Shown here one piece after another: positions 42,610 to 51,011 of a stretch of 64,000 nucleotides of DNA. Below the pieces are notes generated by a model. It was given only the letters and a program-made list of their open reading frames with translations, searched no databases and was not told where the DNA came from. The translations under genes and the position numbers were made by a program. Position 1 is the stretch's first letter, and each line of letters starts with the position of its first letter. Source of the stretch: Halosimplex halobium (GTDB lineage: Archaea; Halobacteriota; Halobacteria; Halobacteriales; Haloarculaceae); NCBI RefSeq assembly GCF_051414055.1, contig NZ_JBLKNX010000012.1:1-64000 (forward strand). The letters are read 5' to 3'.

Positions 42610-43591
42610 ACTTCGACTCGTAGCCCCGCGGGGTCACCATCCGGTCGTCCCAGACGTAGGTCTCCTCGTTGCCGACGATGATCGTCGTCGTCATGTCGAC
42701 CAGGTCGGTTTCGCCCAGCTCTTCGAGCTCGCCGAGTTCGACGATCTCGACCTGCTCGTCCTCGCGGCCGGCGCCGTGGACGATCCCGACGGGCGTGTCT
42801 GCCGGGCGGTGTTCTTCGAGGATCTCGCAGCACTTCTCGAAGTTCTCGCGGCGCTTGCGGCTCCAGGGGTTGTAGATGGAGATGGTAAAGCCCTCCTTGG
42901 CTGCGGCGTGCAGTCGCGATTCGATGGTCGGCATGTCCGTGAGGTGGTCCGACAGCGAGATGCTGACGGTGTCGTTCACGAGGGGTGCGCCCAGGCGGGC
43001 GCCGCAGGACTGGGCCGCCGGGACGCCCGGCACCACGTCGAACTCCACCATCGAGGCCGTGGCGCCCTTCGACTCCAGAATTTCGAGTGCGAGTCCCGCC
43101 AGCGCGTAGACGTTCGGGTCGCCGCTGCCGACGATCGCCACGTCGTTGCCCGCCAGCGCGCGGTCGATGGCTTCCTCCGTGCGGGAGACCTCGCCGCACA
43201 TCGGCGTGTCGTAGAGTTCGTCGACGCCCTCGCGGACTTCCTCCGGCAACAGGTCGACGTAGGTCGTGTAGCCGACGATGTGCTCGGCGTCCAGGAGCGC
43301 CTCGCGGGCGCGGGCGGTCATGCCCTCGGGCTGGCCGGGGCCGAGGCCGACCGCGACCAGCCGGCCGGGGTCGGCGTCGAAGTCCTCGACCGTCGCGCCG
43401 ACCTCCTCCTCGTCGCCGCTCGACGAGGCGCCACAGGACGACCCGGACGACGAGGACGCCGACCCGCCGCACTTCGAGGCGGAGTCCTCGGTGGTCGCGG
43501 CCTCCGAATCAGGTGTCGAGGCGGCGCCGCAGTTCGTTTCGGTGTCTGTGCTCGCGTCTGTCGTGGTGTCGGTGGTGTCGTCCGTGCTCAT
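42599..43591 (-). CDS. cbiH1: Precorrin-3B C17-methyltransferase, CbiH paralogue 1
   Basis: 330 residues from ATG 43591. The first 65 residues are a low-complexity tail rich in Thr, Ser, Asp and Cys (TNCGAAS, KCGGSASSSSGSSCGASSSG). The methyltransferase follows: RLVAVGLGPGQPEGMTARARE, SGDPNVYALAGLALEIL, VPGVPAAQSCGARLGAPLVND, ISIYNPWSRKRRENFEKC and the family end VGNEETYVWDDRMVTPRGYESKY. Transfers a methyl from SAM to C17 with ring contraction. Overlaps the preceding gene by ATGA. The Cys-rich tail is odd and may be a metal-binding or flexible tether. Confidence 0.93.
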   Translation of the reverse strand: MSTDDTTDTTTDASTDTETNCGAASTPDSEAATTEDSASKCGGSASSSSGSSCGASSSGDEEEVGATVEDFDADPGRLVAVGLGPGQPEGMTARAREALLDAEHIVGYTTYVDLLPEEVREGVDELYDTPMCGEVSRTEEAIDRALAGNDVAIVGSGDPNVYALAGLALEILESKGATASMVEFDVVPGVPAAQSCGARLGAPLVNDTVSISLSDHLTDMPTIESRLHAAAKEGFTISIYNPWSRKRRENFEKCCEILEEHRPADTPVGIVHGAGREDEQVEIVELGELEELGETDLVDMTTTIIVGNEETYVWDDRMVTPRGYESKYDY

Positions 43592-44502
43592 CAGAAGTCC
43601 TCCACGTCGCGCCCGCCGCGGGGCGTGACGAGGTGTTTCCCGTGGTCGTTCTCCCAGACCGCCGTCTCCGCGTTGCCGACGAGGATGGACGTGCCCATCC
43701 CGCCGACCTCGTCGTCGTGGGCGGTCGCCTCGCCCAGCGTCGTGATCGTGTGTGTCTCGTCGTCGCGGTTCCGGCCGGCGTCGCCGCGGCCGGCGTCGTT
43801 GAAGATCCCGACCGGCACGTCGTCGGCCCGTTCCTCGCGCAGTACCTCGATGGCCCGCTCGTAGTCGCGCCAGCAGTTGTAGAGGACGACGACGAACCCG
43901 GAGATGGCGGCCGCGCGCAGCTTCTCCTCGATTTCGTCCCAGCCGCGCCACTTGTCCGACAGCGATATCGTGCAGAAGTCGTTCGAGAGCGGCGCGCCGA
44001 GGTTCGCGGCGCCGCCCAGCGCCGCCGTGACACCCGGAACCACCTCGATGGGCACGTCCTCGGCACCCTCCGCCTCGGCCATCGTGAACAGCAGGTCGCT
44101 CTTGCCGTAGACGTTCGGGTCGCCGCCGGAGACGTGGGCCACGTCCTCGCCCGCCCGCACTCGCTCGAAGGCCTCGCGGGCGAGTTCGACCTGGCGGCCC
44201 ATCGACGACCGGACGAGTTCCTGTCGGCGGCCGTCCGGCCGCTCGAGGACGGTCCCCTCTTCGCTTCCCGAGGACGCCGCCGCAGTTGCGCCGCCGTCGG
44301 TCGCTGCCTCGACCGCGGCGCCCTCGGGCGGGAGCGTCCCGTCGCGCCGCAGGAACTCCTGGTAGAGGTTGGAGGCGACGACGCAGTCGGCCGAGGCGAT
44401 GACGTCCTTGGCCCGCTGGGTCATCGCGTGGGGCAGTCCGGGGCCGATGCCGACGACGTAGAGGGTCCCGAGGTCGCACTCGGCGGCCGTGTCGCCGGCC
44501 AT
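43591..44502 (-). CDS. cbiH2: Precorrin-3B C17-methyltransferase, CbiH paralogue 2
   Basis: 303 residues. GTLYVVGIGPGLPHAMTQRAK opens the SAM-dependent tetrapyrrole-methylase fold, then VAHVSGGDPNVYGKSDLLF, VEVVPGVTAALGGAANLGAPLSNDF, FVVVLYNCWRDYERAIEVL and VGNAETAVWENDHGKHLVTPRG. It is a diverged copy of its neighbour cbiH1; one of the two may do ring contraction and the other methylation or an accessory step. It starts one base upstream of the end of cbiG (44504) and overlaps cbiH1 by ATGA. Confidence 0.92.
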   Translation of the reverse strand: MAGDTAAECDLGTLYVVGIGPGLPHAMTQRAKDVIASADCVVASNLYQEFLRRDGTLPPEGAAVEAATDGGATAAASSGSEEGTVLERPDGRRQELVRSSMGRQVELAREAFERVRAGEDVAHVSGGDPNVYGKSDLLFTMAEAEGAEDVPIEVVPGVTAALGGAANLGAPLSNDFCTISLSDKWRGWDEIEEKLRAAAISGFVVVLYNCWRDYERAIEVLREERADDVPVGIFNDAGRGDAGRNRDDETHTITTLGEATAHDDEVGGMGTSILVGNAETAVWENDHGKHLVTPRGGRDVEDF

Positions 44503-44503
44503 C

Positions 44504-45532
44504 CTACCGCCCCACCGCCACGGTCACGGCGTCGTCGAACCGCTCCTTCTCGCGGGCGAGTTCGTGGTCGCGGCCGCCGGCGATGGCGGCGGCCTCGGCG
44601 ATGCCCGGCCAGCCGATGAGCTCCTTCGACCGCGAGGGCGACGGGCCCTCGAAGCGCTCCAGCGTCTCCTTCTCGAAGGCGACGAGGCCCGCGCCGATCC
44701 GGTCGGCCGCCTCGTGGAGGCCGTCCTCGCCCGCCTTGCGGGTGCCCGTCGCGACGAACGCCACGTCCGCGACGGTCAGGTCGAGGTCCGCGAGCGCGCG
44801 CTTCCAGGCGTCGACCACCTGGTCGGCGTCGACGCCCGAGACCGTGCCGGTGCCGAGGACGACGCCGCCGTCGTCGGCGTCCCGGTTGCGCTTCAGCACC
44901 GTCACGTCGTCGTCGACGAGGACCGCCCTCGGGCCGTCGAGCCGTTCGACCGGCCCCAGTTCGCCGTCCAGCACGGCCAGGTTGGTCGCGACGGTCGAGT
45001 CGCCGTTGACAACGTGGGCGTCCAGCGCCTTGGCCTGCTTCTCGACGCCCTGCTCGTCGGCGGCCTCGCTGGCGGTCGTCATCGCCGGCACCGCACCCAT
45101 CGTCGCCAGGTCCTCGGCGACCTGGTTGGCACCGTGGTGGCCGCCGGTGATCGGGATGGCCCACGTCAGTTCCTCGTCGATGACGACGATGGCGGGGTCG
45201 TCCCACTTGTCGTCGAGCAGCGGCGCGGTCTTGCGCATCGCGATGCCGCTGGCCATCAGCCCGACGAAACAGTCGTACTCGCCCCAGTACTCCTCGAACA
45301 CGTCGCCGTGGTACTCGATCAGGTCGATAGTGTCGTAGCGGTCGCCGAGTTCAGCCTCGATCGCCTCCGCAGTCTCCCACTTTCGCTCGAAGGAAACGAC
45401 CGCGATCTCCTCGGCGACTTCGCCGTCGGAGTCGGGGGTCGAACAGTGCCCGCCCGACCCGTCAGAGCCGGTCGTCCCGTCGTTCGATGCGTCCGCGTCA
45501 GTCGTGTCGGTGTCGTTCGTGTCGGTGCTCAT
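44504..45532 (-). CDS. cbiG: Cobalt-precorrin-5A hydrolase
   Basis: 342 residues. Acidic Ser/Thr-rich N-terminus of about 45 residues, then EIAVVSFERKWETAEAIEAEL, FVGLMASGIAMRKTAPLLDDKWDDPAIVVIDE, AIPITGGHHGANQVAEDLA with the conserved G-G-H-H-G-A-N, and a C-terminal CbiG domain (VVLGTGTVSGVDADQVVDAW, VAFVATGTRKAGEDGLHEAA, GLVAFEKETLERFEGPSPS). Opens the delta-lactone and releases C20 as acetaldehyde. Two bases separate it from cbiF upstream. A marker of the anaerobic (cobalt-early) route. Confidence 0.94.
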   Translation of the reverse strand: MSTDTNDTDTTDADASNDGTTGSDGSGGHCSTPDSDGEVAEEIAVVSFERKWETAEAIEAELGDRYDTIDLIEYHGDVFEEYWGEYDCFVGLMASGIAMRKTAPLLDDKWDDPAIVVIDEELTWAIPITGGHHGANQVAEDLATMGAVPAMTTASEAADEQGVEKQAKALDAHVVNGDSTVATNLAVLDGELGPVERLDGPRAVLVDDDVTVLKRNRDADDGGVVLGTGTVSGVDADQVVDAWKRALADLDLTVADVAFVATGTRKAGEDGLHEAADRIGAGLVAFEKETLERFEGPSPSRSKELIGWPGIAEAAAIAGGRDHELAREKERFDDAVTVAVGR

Positions 45533-45534
45533 TG

Positions 45535-46422
45535 TCAGTCGTCGGCCTCCTGGGTCGTGTCGTCGCCGCTCCCGTCCGCGCCATCGCTCGACGCCCAGCC
45601 GTCGTAGAGATACGAGCGCTCGTAGCCGGCCTTCCGGGCGGCGTCGCCGACGACGACCATCGCCGAGGCGCGGTAGCCGGCCTCGTCGAGGCGGTCGCCG
45701 ATTGTGGCGATGGTACCCTCGATCACGTCCTCGTCGGGCCAGGAGGCGTGGTAGACGACCGCGACGGGCGTGTCCGGGTCGTGGCCGGCGTCGAGCAGTC
45801 GGTCCATCGTCTCTTCGACCGCGTGGGTGCCGAGGTAGATGCAGGTCGTCACGTCGCCCATCCCGACGAACTCGCCGATGTGGTCGTCCTCCGGGTCCAG
45901 GGTCTCGCCCTGGGGCCTGGTGAACGCGACGTGGTTGGCCACGCCGTTGAGCGTGAGTTGCGTCCGCAGCGTCGCGCTGGCTGCGAACGCCGAGGTGACG
46001 CCCGGGACGACGTAGGTCGGGACGCCCTCGTGTTCCAGCGCGTCCATCTGCTCGACGGCCGCGCCGTAGATAGCGGGGTCGCCGCTGTGGAGCCGCACCA
46101 CGTCGCGGCCGGCCTCGTAGGCGTCGGCCATCAGCGGGACCAGTTCCTCGAGGTCCTTGCCGATGGACGAGACCTGCTCGGCGTCGTCGCAGTACGCCTC
46201 CAGGAGTTCGCTGTTGACCAGCGACCCCGCGTGGACCACGAGGTCCGCCTCCTCGACGAGTTCTCGGCCCGTGACCGTCAGCAGCCCCGGATCGCCGGGC
46301 CCGGCGCCGATGAACGGGATCCCCTCCTGTTCGTCGCCGGCGCTGTGGTCGTCGACGCGGGCGTCGCGCTCGGTGGCCCGCCGGGCCGTCTCGGCGTCGA
46401 TGGCCGCCTGGGGGTCGGTCAC
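45535..46422 (-). CDS. cbiF: Cobalt-precorrin-4 C11-methyltransferase
   Basis: 295 residues. GIPFIGAGPGDPGLLTVTGRELVEEADLVVHAGSLVN, RDVVRLHSGDPAIYGAAVEQMDAL, YVVPGVTSAFAASATLRTQLTLNGVANHVAFTRPQG and TCIYLGTHAVEETMDRLLDAG are those of CbiF/CobM. An acidic insert sits before the fold and a short tail after it. Methylates C11 of cobalt-precorrin-4. Overlaps cbiL upstream by 4 bases. Confidence 0.95.
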   Translation of the reverse strand: MTDPQAAIDAETARRATERDARVDDHSAGDEQEGIPFIGAGPGDPGLLTVTGRELVEEADLVVHAGSLVNSELLEAYCDDAEQVSSIGKDLEELVPLMADAYEAGRDVVRLHSGDPAIYGAAVEQMDALEHEGVPTYVVPGVTSAFAASATLRTQLTLNGVANHVAFTRPQGETLDPEDDHIGEFVGMGDVTTCIYLGTHAVEETMDRLLDAGHDPDTPVAVVYHASWPDEDVIEGTIATIGDRLDEAGYRASAMVVVGDAARKAGYERSYLYDGWASSDGADGSGDDTTQEADD

Positions 46423-47264
46423 CGACCCACCTCTCCGGGGAACCCGTCGCCGCCGGACTCGCCCTCGGCCAGTTCCATCCGCTCGACCGGCCGGTGGTCG
46501 TCGCCGCTCGCGTCGTCCCGATCGAGGCCGCCGCCCGGCACGCCGCCGTCGGTGCGAACTTCGCCCGCCGAGTCGTCGGCGTCGGCGAACGCCGCGGTCG
46601 CGGGCTCGTCGTCGAGGCCGCGCTTCTCCGCGTAGGCGAGCGTGTAGTAATCCCGGTCGTCGACCTCGCCCGGGTCCGCCGTCACGACCGTCTCGCCTTC
46701 CTCCATGTAGAGGCGACGGCCGAAGGCCACGTCGTAGCCCGCGTCGACCAGTTTCCCGTGGGTCGCCGGCGCGTCGGTCACCTTGAACAGGACCATGCGG
46801 TCCGGGCCGGTCGGGGCGGCGCCGCGGGCGGCCTCCCGGAGCGCCAGGCTCGCGCCCGCCGTCACCTCGACGCCCAGCGCCGTCGTGAACGCGGTGACGG
46901 CGCTGACCCCGGGGACCGTCTCGACGGCCACCTCCGGGTGGAAGGCGTCGAGCGTCCGCCGGAGGTGGCCGAACGTCGAGTAGACGTTCGGGTCGCCCAG
47001 CGTGACGAAGGCGGCGGTGCCCCCGCGGGCGCGGGGCGCGATCTCGGCGGCCGCCGCCCTCCAGGCGCGCCGGAGTTCGTCCTCGTCGCGGGTCATCGGG
47101 AAGTCGAGGTCGCCGATCCGCTCGGCGGGGACGTGTTCGGTCGCGACCGACCGGGAGAGCCGCCCCGGCGAGTAGACCACGTCGGCCGATTCGAGCACCT
47201 CGCGGCCGCGGACGGTCACGAGGTCGGCGTCCCCCGGCCCGAGGCCGACGCCGTAGAGCGTCAT
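46419..47264 (-). CDS. cbiL: Cobalt-factor II / precorrin-2 C20-methyltransferase
   Basis: 281 residues from ATG 47264. MTLYGVGLGPGDADLVTVRGREVLESADVVYSPGR, TAAFVTLGDPNVYSTFGHLRRTL, VETVPGVSAVTAFTTALGVEVTAGASLAL and MVLFKVTDAPATHGKLVDAGYDVAFGRRLYMEEGETVV identify CbiL/CobI. The last 60 residues are an acidic, Gly-rich extension not seen in bacterial enzymes. Adds the C20 methyl group. Overlaps cbiT upstream and cbiF downstream by 4 bases each. Confidence 0.94.
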   Translation of the reverse strand: MTLYGVGLGPGDADLVTVRGREVLESADVVYSPGRLSRSVATEHVPAERIGDLDFPMTRDEDELRRAWRAAAAEIAPRARGGTAAFVTLGDPNVYSTFGHLRRTLDAFHPEVAVETVPGVSAVTAFTTALGVEVTAGASLALREAARGAAPTGPDRMVLFKVTDAPATHGKLVDAGYDVAFGRRLYMEEGETVVTADPGEVDDRDYYTLAYAEKRGLDDEPATAAFADADDSAGEVRTDGGVPGGGLDRDDASGDDHRPVERMELAEGESGGDGFPGEVGR

Positions 47265-47869
47265 CGGTCGCCCCCGTCGGCCGTCTCGCCGTCGACGACC
47301 GACCCGCCGTCGGCGGCCACCGCCTCGCCGTCGACGCCGCCGACCAGCATGTACACCGGGTTGTCCGCGTCGAAACTCGTCGCGCCGGCCAGGTCGTAGC
47401 CGTGGCTCACCTGGAACTGGACGACCTCCGCCAGCAGGTCCCGCTCGCGGAACGCCTCCGTGGCTGCGCCCGCGACTTCGAGCCGCGAGACGTTCATGAC
47501 GACGCGGTCGACACCGGTCTCGACCGCGTGGTCCAGGACCGCCTCGTAGTTCCGGCTCCCGCCGAGAAAGAGGGCGTCCGCGTCGTCGGGCAACCCCTCG
47601 GGCGCTTCGGCCGCCCGGAGAGTCACGCCGTCGGCCGCGTCGTTGGCGGCGAGGTTCTTCCGGGTGGTCTCGAGCCGGTCGGGCTTCCGTTCGAGCGCGG
47701 TGACCCGGCCGGCGCGTCGCGCCGCCTCGACGGTGACGGCGCCGGTACACGAACCGACCTCCGCGAAGTGGTCGGCCGGCCCGAGGTCGAGTCTGTCGAG
47801 CAGCACGGCCCTGACCTCCCGCTTGGTCGGGCCGGCCTTCGCGTCGTGTGGCAGCGATACCTGTGCCAT
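47261..47869 (-). CDS. cbiT: Cobalt-precorrin-6B C15-methyltransferase (decarboxylating)
   Basis: 202 residues from ATG 47869, MAQVSLPHDAKAGPTKREVRAVLL, with the CbiT N-terminal G-x-T-K-x-E-V-R. The class I SAM fold follows: FAEVGSCTGAVTVEAAR (motif I), RVTALERKPDRLETTRKNLA and ADALFLGGSRNYEAVLDHAV. Methylates C15 and decarboxylates the C12 acetate. CbiE, often fused or adjacent, is not found here. First gene of the ten-gene operon running to 40008; the palindrome at 47896-47915 is in its promoter. Confidence 0.93.
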   Translation of the reverse strand: MAQVSLPHDAKAGPTKREVRAVLLDRLDLGPADHFAEVGSCTGAVTVEAARRAGRVTALERKPDRLETTRKNLAANDAADGVTLRAAEAPEGLPDDADALFLGGSRNYEAVLDHAVETGVDRVVMNVSRLEVAGAATEAFRERDLLAEVVQFQVSHGYDLAGATSFDADNPVYMLVGGVDGEAVAADGGSVVDGETADGGDR

Positions 47870-47895
47870 CGCCGAGTACAACCACCGTGGGGCGT

Positions 47896-47915
47896 AAAAC
47901 AATTTTGGTTGTTTT
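47896..47915. promoter_or_regulatory. Palindrome between cbiT and divergent regulator
   Basis: AAAACAATTTTGGTTGTTTT, 7-bp arms AAAACAA/TTGTTTT around TTTTGG, lies 27-46 bases upstream of the cbiT start and in the same 148-base divergent space as the regulator gene at 48018. It covers the place expected for the cbiT TATA/BRE region. It differs from the TTG-N8-CAA sites. Likely operator of the adjacent winged-helix protein. Confidence 0.55.
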
Positions 47916-48017
47916 AGAAAAAGTGAAGTTGCAAAAACCGGTCGTCAGTGGCGGTCTTCCCCAATCTCGGCGGAGTTAGGGCAAAATTACTTTAGTTACC
48001 GGGCCCGAGTGGGGACG

Positions 48018-48833
48018 ATGTCGAACGACGCGGCCGACCCGGAGGAGTTCGGGGTGCTCCGGAGCAAGCGAAACGCCACCCGGTACCAGATCCTGGTCGA
48101 GATCGCCGAGCGCCAGCCGGCGGTCAACCAGCAGGAGATCGCCGACGCCATCGGGATCACCGCCCAGGCGGTCAGCGACTACCTCCAGGACCTGGTCGAG
48201 CACGGGTACGTCGAGAAACACGGACGCGGCCGGTACGAGGTGACAAAGGAGGGCGTCGACTGGCTCATCTCCCAGACCGACGAGCTGCGCCACTTCGTCC
48301 AGCACGTCTCCGAGGAGGTCATCGGGCAGGTCGAGGTCGAGACGGCGATCGCCACGACCGAAGTCGACGAGGGCGAGACCGTCTCGCTAACGATGCGCGA
48401 CGGCGTCCTGCGGGCGATGTCCGGCGACGCCGGGAGCGCGACCGCGGTCGCGGTGACGGACGCCGAACCGGGCCAGGACGTGGGGATCACGAACTTCGAC
48501 GGCGTGGTCGACTACGACCTCGGGTCGGTGACGATCGTCTCGGTCCCGCAGGTCCAGAACGGCGGGAGTTCGGCGGTCGACGCGGACAGGGTCGTCGAAC
48601 TCGCCGGGGACCACGACCTGCTGGCAGTCGGGGGCGCCGAGGCCGTCGCCGTCGCCGAGGCGGCCGGGATCGACCCCGACATCCGGTTCGGGAGCCCAGC
48701 CGCGGTCCGGGAGGCCGCCGCGAAGGGGCTGGACATCCTGCTGCTGGCGTCGACGGAACTGGTCTCGGCGCACACCGACAAGCTCCGCGACCAGAACCTC
48801 AGCTACGAGGTCGTCGACCCGGCGGAGGCGTAG
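48018..48833 (+). CDS. Winged-helix regulator, putative cob operon control
   Basis: 271 residues from ATG 48018 (a GTG at 48009 is in frame). N-terminal HTH of MarR/ArsR type, ATRYQILVEIAERQPAVNQQEIADAIGITAQAVSDYLQDLVEHGYVEKHGRGRYEVT, with recognition helix ITAQAVSDYLQDL near residues 49-61. The C-terminal 170 residues are an alpha/beta ligand-type domain (MRDGVLRAMSGDAGSATAVAV, DLLAVGGAEAVAVAEAAGI, DILLLASTELVSAHTDKL) of no family I can name. Divergent from cbiT across a palindrome, so probably the local regulator; the ligand could be a corrinoid, but this is inference. Confidence 0.85.
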   Translation: MSNDAADPEEFGVLRSKRNATRYQILVEIAERQPAVNQQEIADAIGITAQAVSDYLQDLVEHGYVEKHGRGRYEVTKEGVDWLISQTDELRHFVQHVSEEVIGQVEVETAIATTEVDEGETVSLTMRDGVLRAMSGDAGSATAVAVTDAEPGQDVGITNFDGVVDYDLGSVTIVSVPQVQNGGSSAVDADRVVELAGDHDLLAVGGAEAVAVAEAAGIDPDIRFGSPAAVREAAAKGLDILLLASTELVSAHTDKLRDQNLSYEVVDPAEA

Positions 48834-49024
48834 CCGCTCCCGCGCCGGGCGGCGCTCGCTGGCGCGGCGACCACCGGCGCACTGCCGAAATATCGGGGTC
48901 GGCCGCCGTCGGACAGGAAGGGAAGATTCTTACTCGCGCTCGAACTTGGTCTAGGTATCAGCCCGACAGCCGTCGGGATTTCCGCGGTTCTTGCGGCGTG
49001 TCCGCGCAGATCCGAAGGAAACGC
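48834..49024. promoter_or_regulatory. Upstream region of the FttA gene
   Basis: 190 bases without a gene. Contains AAGATTCTTACTCGCG near 48920-48935 as a weak TATA-like patch, about 90 bases before the start, suggesting a short leader. Includes CCCGACAGCCGTCGGG, a small GC palindrome at about 48962-48977. Confidence 0.35.
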
Positions 49025-50947
49025 ATGAAAACGACACACGATTCACTCGACGAGATTCGCGCACGGGTCGACGAAGAGACACCTGACGACATCGCGATCG
49101 ACAGCGTCCAGTTCGAGGGGCCGGACCTGGTGGTCTACACCCCCGACGTGGAGGCGTTCGCCGAGCGCGACCGGCTCGTCCCGAACCTGGCGAGCACGTT
49201 CAAGAAACGCATCACCGTCCGGCCGACCGCCGAGGCGCTCGTGCCAGAGCGGGAGGCCGAGGGGGTGATCCGCGAGACGATCCCGGACGACGCCGGCGTC
49301 CAGTCGCTGGACTTCGACGGGTCGACCGGGGAGGTGCTCATCGAGGCCGAGGAACCGGGCATGGTCATCGGCCGCCACGGCGAGACGCTCGACGAGATCC
49401 GGGCCGCGGTCGGCTGGACGCCCGAGGTGGTCCGCACGCCGCCCATCGAGTCCTCGACGGTCTCGAACGTCCGCAACTTCCTCAAGCAGGAGCGCGACGA
49501 CCGCCGGGACATCCTCGAGGAGGTCGGCCGCCAGATCCACCGCCAGCCGACGGCCGACGAGCAGTGGGTCCGCGTCACCACGCTGGGCTGCTGTCGCGAG
49601 GTCGGCCGGGCCTCGTTCCTCCTGTCGACGCCGGAGACCCGCGTGCTCATCGACTGCGGCGACAAGCCCGGCGCCGAGGGCGAGGTTCCCTATCTCCAGG
49701 CGCCGGAGGCGCTCGCAGCGGGCCCCGACTCCATCGACGCGGTCGTGCTCACCCACGCCCACCTCGACCACTCGGCGCTCATCCCGATCCTGTTCAAGTA
49801 CGGCTACGACGGGCCCATCTACACGACCGAGCCGACCCGCGACCTGATGGGCCTGCTCCAGCTCGACTACCTCGACGTGGCCTCGAAGGAGGGGCGGACG
49901 CCGCCGTACGACAGCTCGATGGTCCGGAAGGCGCTCAAACACACCATCCCCGTCGAGTACGGCAACGTCACCGACATCGCGCCCGACGTGAAGCTGACGA
50001 TGCACAACGCCGGCCACATCCTCGGGTCGGCCGTCTCGCACTTCCACGTCGGCGAGGGGTTCTACAACGTCGCCTTCTCCGGGGACATCCACTACCGGGA
50101 CACGCGCCTGCTCGACGGCGCCGTCAACGACTTCCCGCGGGTCGAGACCCTGATCCTGGAGTCGACCTACGGCGGCCGCGACGACTACCAGACCGACCAG
50201 GAGGACTCCGAGCGCAAGCTCGAGACGGTCATCAACGAGGCCCACGCGAAGGGCGGCAAGATCCTGGTCCCGGCGTTCGCAGTCGGCCGCTCGCAGGAGC
50301 TCATGCTCGTGCTCGAGGAGGCGATGCGGGAGGGCCGGATCCCGACGATGCCCGTCTACCTCGACGGGATGATCCGCGAGGCGACGGCGATCCACGCCGC
50401 CTATCCGGACCACCTCCGCGAGCGGCTCCGCGACCGGATCCTCTACGAGGACGACAATCCGTTCCTCGCCGAGCAGTTCCACCAGGTCGACGGCGGCGAC
50501 GAGATGCGCCGGGACATCGCCGACGACGAGCCCGCCATCGTGCTGACCACTTCGGGGATGATCACCGGCGGTCCCGTGATGTCCTGGCTGCGCCTGCTGG
50601 GCGGCGAGCCCGACAACACGCTGGTGTTCGTCGGCTACCAGGCCGAGGGGACGCTCGGCCGCCAGATCCAGCAGGGTCGCGACGAGATCTCGCTGAACGA
50701 CACGTCGGGCCGCGGTGCCGACCGGGTCCCCCTGAACATGGGCGTCGAGACGGTCGACGGCTTCTCCGGTCACGCCGACCGCCAGGGGCTGGAGACGTTC
50801 GTCCAGACGATGAACCCCCGCCCGGAGACGGTCCTCTGTGTCCACGGCGACGAATCGTCGACCGACCAGCTCTCGTCGGCGCTCTACGAGAAGTTCAACA
50901 TGCGGACCGTCGCGCCGAAGAACCTCGAAACCTTCCGGCTGGCCTGA
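49025..50947 (+). CDS. fttA: aCPSF1/FttA, KH-domain beta-CASP ribonuclease
   Basis: 640 residues from ATG 49025, the usual length. N-terminal KH region about 1-170 (VYTPDVEAFAERDRLVPNLASTFKKRITVRP; GMVIGRHGETLDEIRAAVGW carries the G-x-x-G loop). Metallo-beta-lactamase core: H244-A-H-L-D-H249, HNAGHILGSAVSHFH, FSGDIHYRDTRLL. Beta-CASP part: STYGGRDDYQ, PAFAVGRSQELMLVLEEAM, TSGMITGGPVMSWL and FSGHADRQGLE. The archaeal homologue of CPSF73; terminates transcription genome-wide by cutting U-rich 3' ends. Single gene, a core chromosomal marker. Confidence 0.96.
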   Translation: MKTTHDSLDEIRARVDEETPDDIAIDSVQFEGPDLVVYTPDVEAFAERDRLVPNLASTFKKRITVRPTAEALVPEREAEGVIRETIPDDAGVQSLDFDGSTGEVLIEAEEPGMVIGRHGETLDEIRAAVGWTPEVVRTPPIESSTVSNVRNFLKQERDDRRDILEEVGRQIHRQPTADEQWVRVTTLGCCREVGRASFLLSTPETRVLIDCGDKPGAEGEVPYLQAPEALAAGPDSIDAVVLTHAHLDHSALIPILFKYGYDGPIYTTEPTRDLMGLLQLDYLDVASKEGRTPPYDSSMVRKALKHTIPVEYGNVTDIAPDVKLTMHNAGHILGSAVSHFHVGEGFYNVAFSGDIHYRDTRLLDGAVNDFPRVETLILESTYGGRDDYQTDQEDSERKLETVINEAHAKGGKILVPAFAVGRSQELMLVLEEAMREGRIPTMPVYLDGMIREATAIHAAYPDHLRERLRDRILYEDDNPFLAEQFHQVDGGDEMRRDIADDEPAIVLTTSGMITGGPVMSWLRLLGGEPDNTLVFVGYQAEGTLGRQIQQGRDEISLNDTSGRGADRVPLNMGVETVDGFSGHADRQGLETFVQTMNPRPETVLCVHGDESSTDQLSSALYEKFNMRTVAPKNLETFRLA

Positions 50948-51011
50948 CGGTCCCCGCGGTCACGTTCACTTCACAATCGCCGAGTTGCCGGCGAACCCGA
51001 CCGCGCGTTCG

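Noticed and set aside
49043..50845. 600-codon minus-strand frame opposite FttA
   Set aside because: Shadow of fttA; composition is Arg/Val/Leu-rich without motifs and the plus strand encodes a well-known protein.
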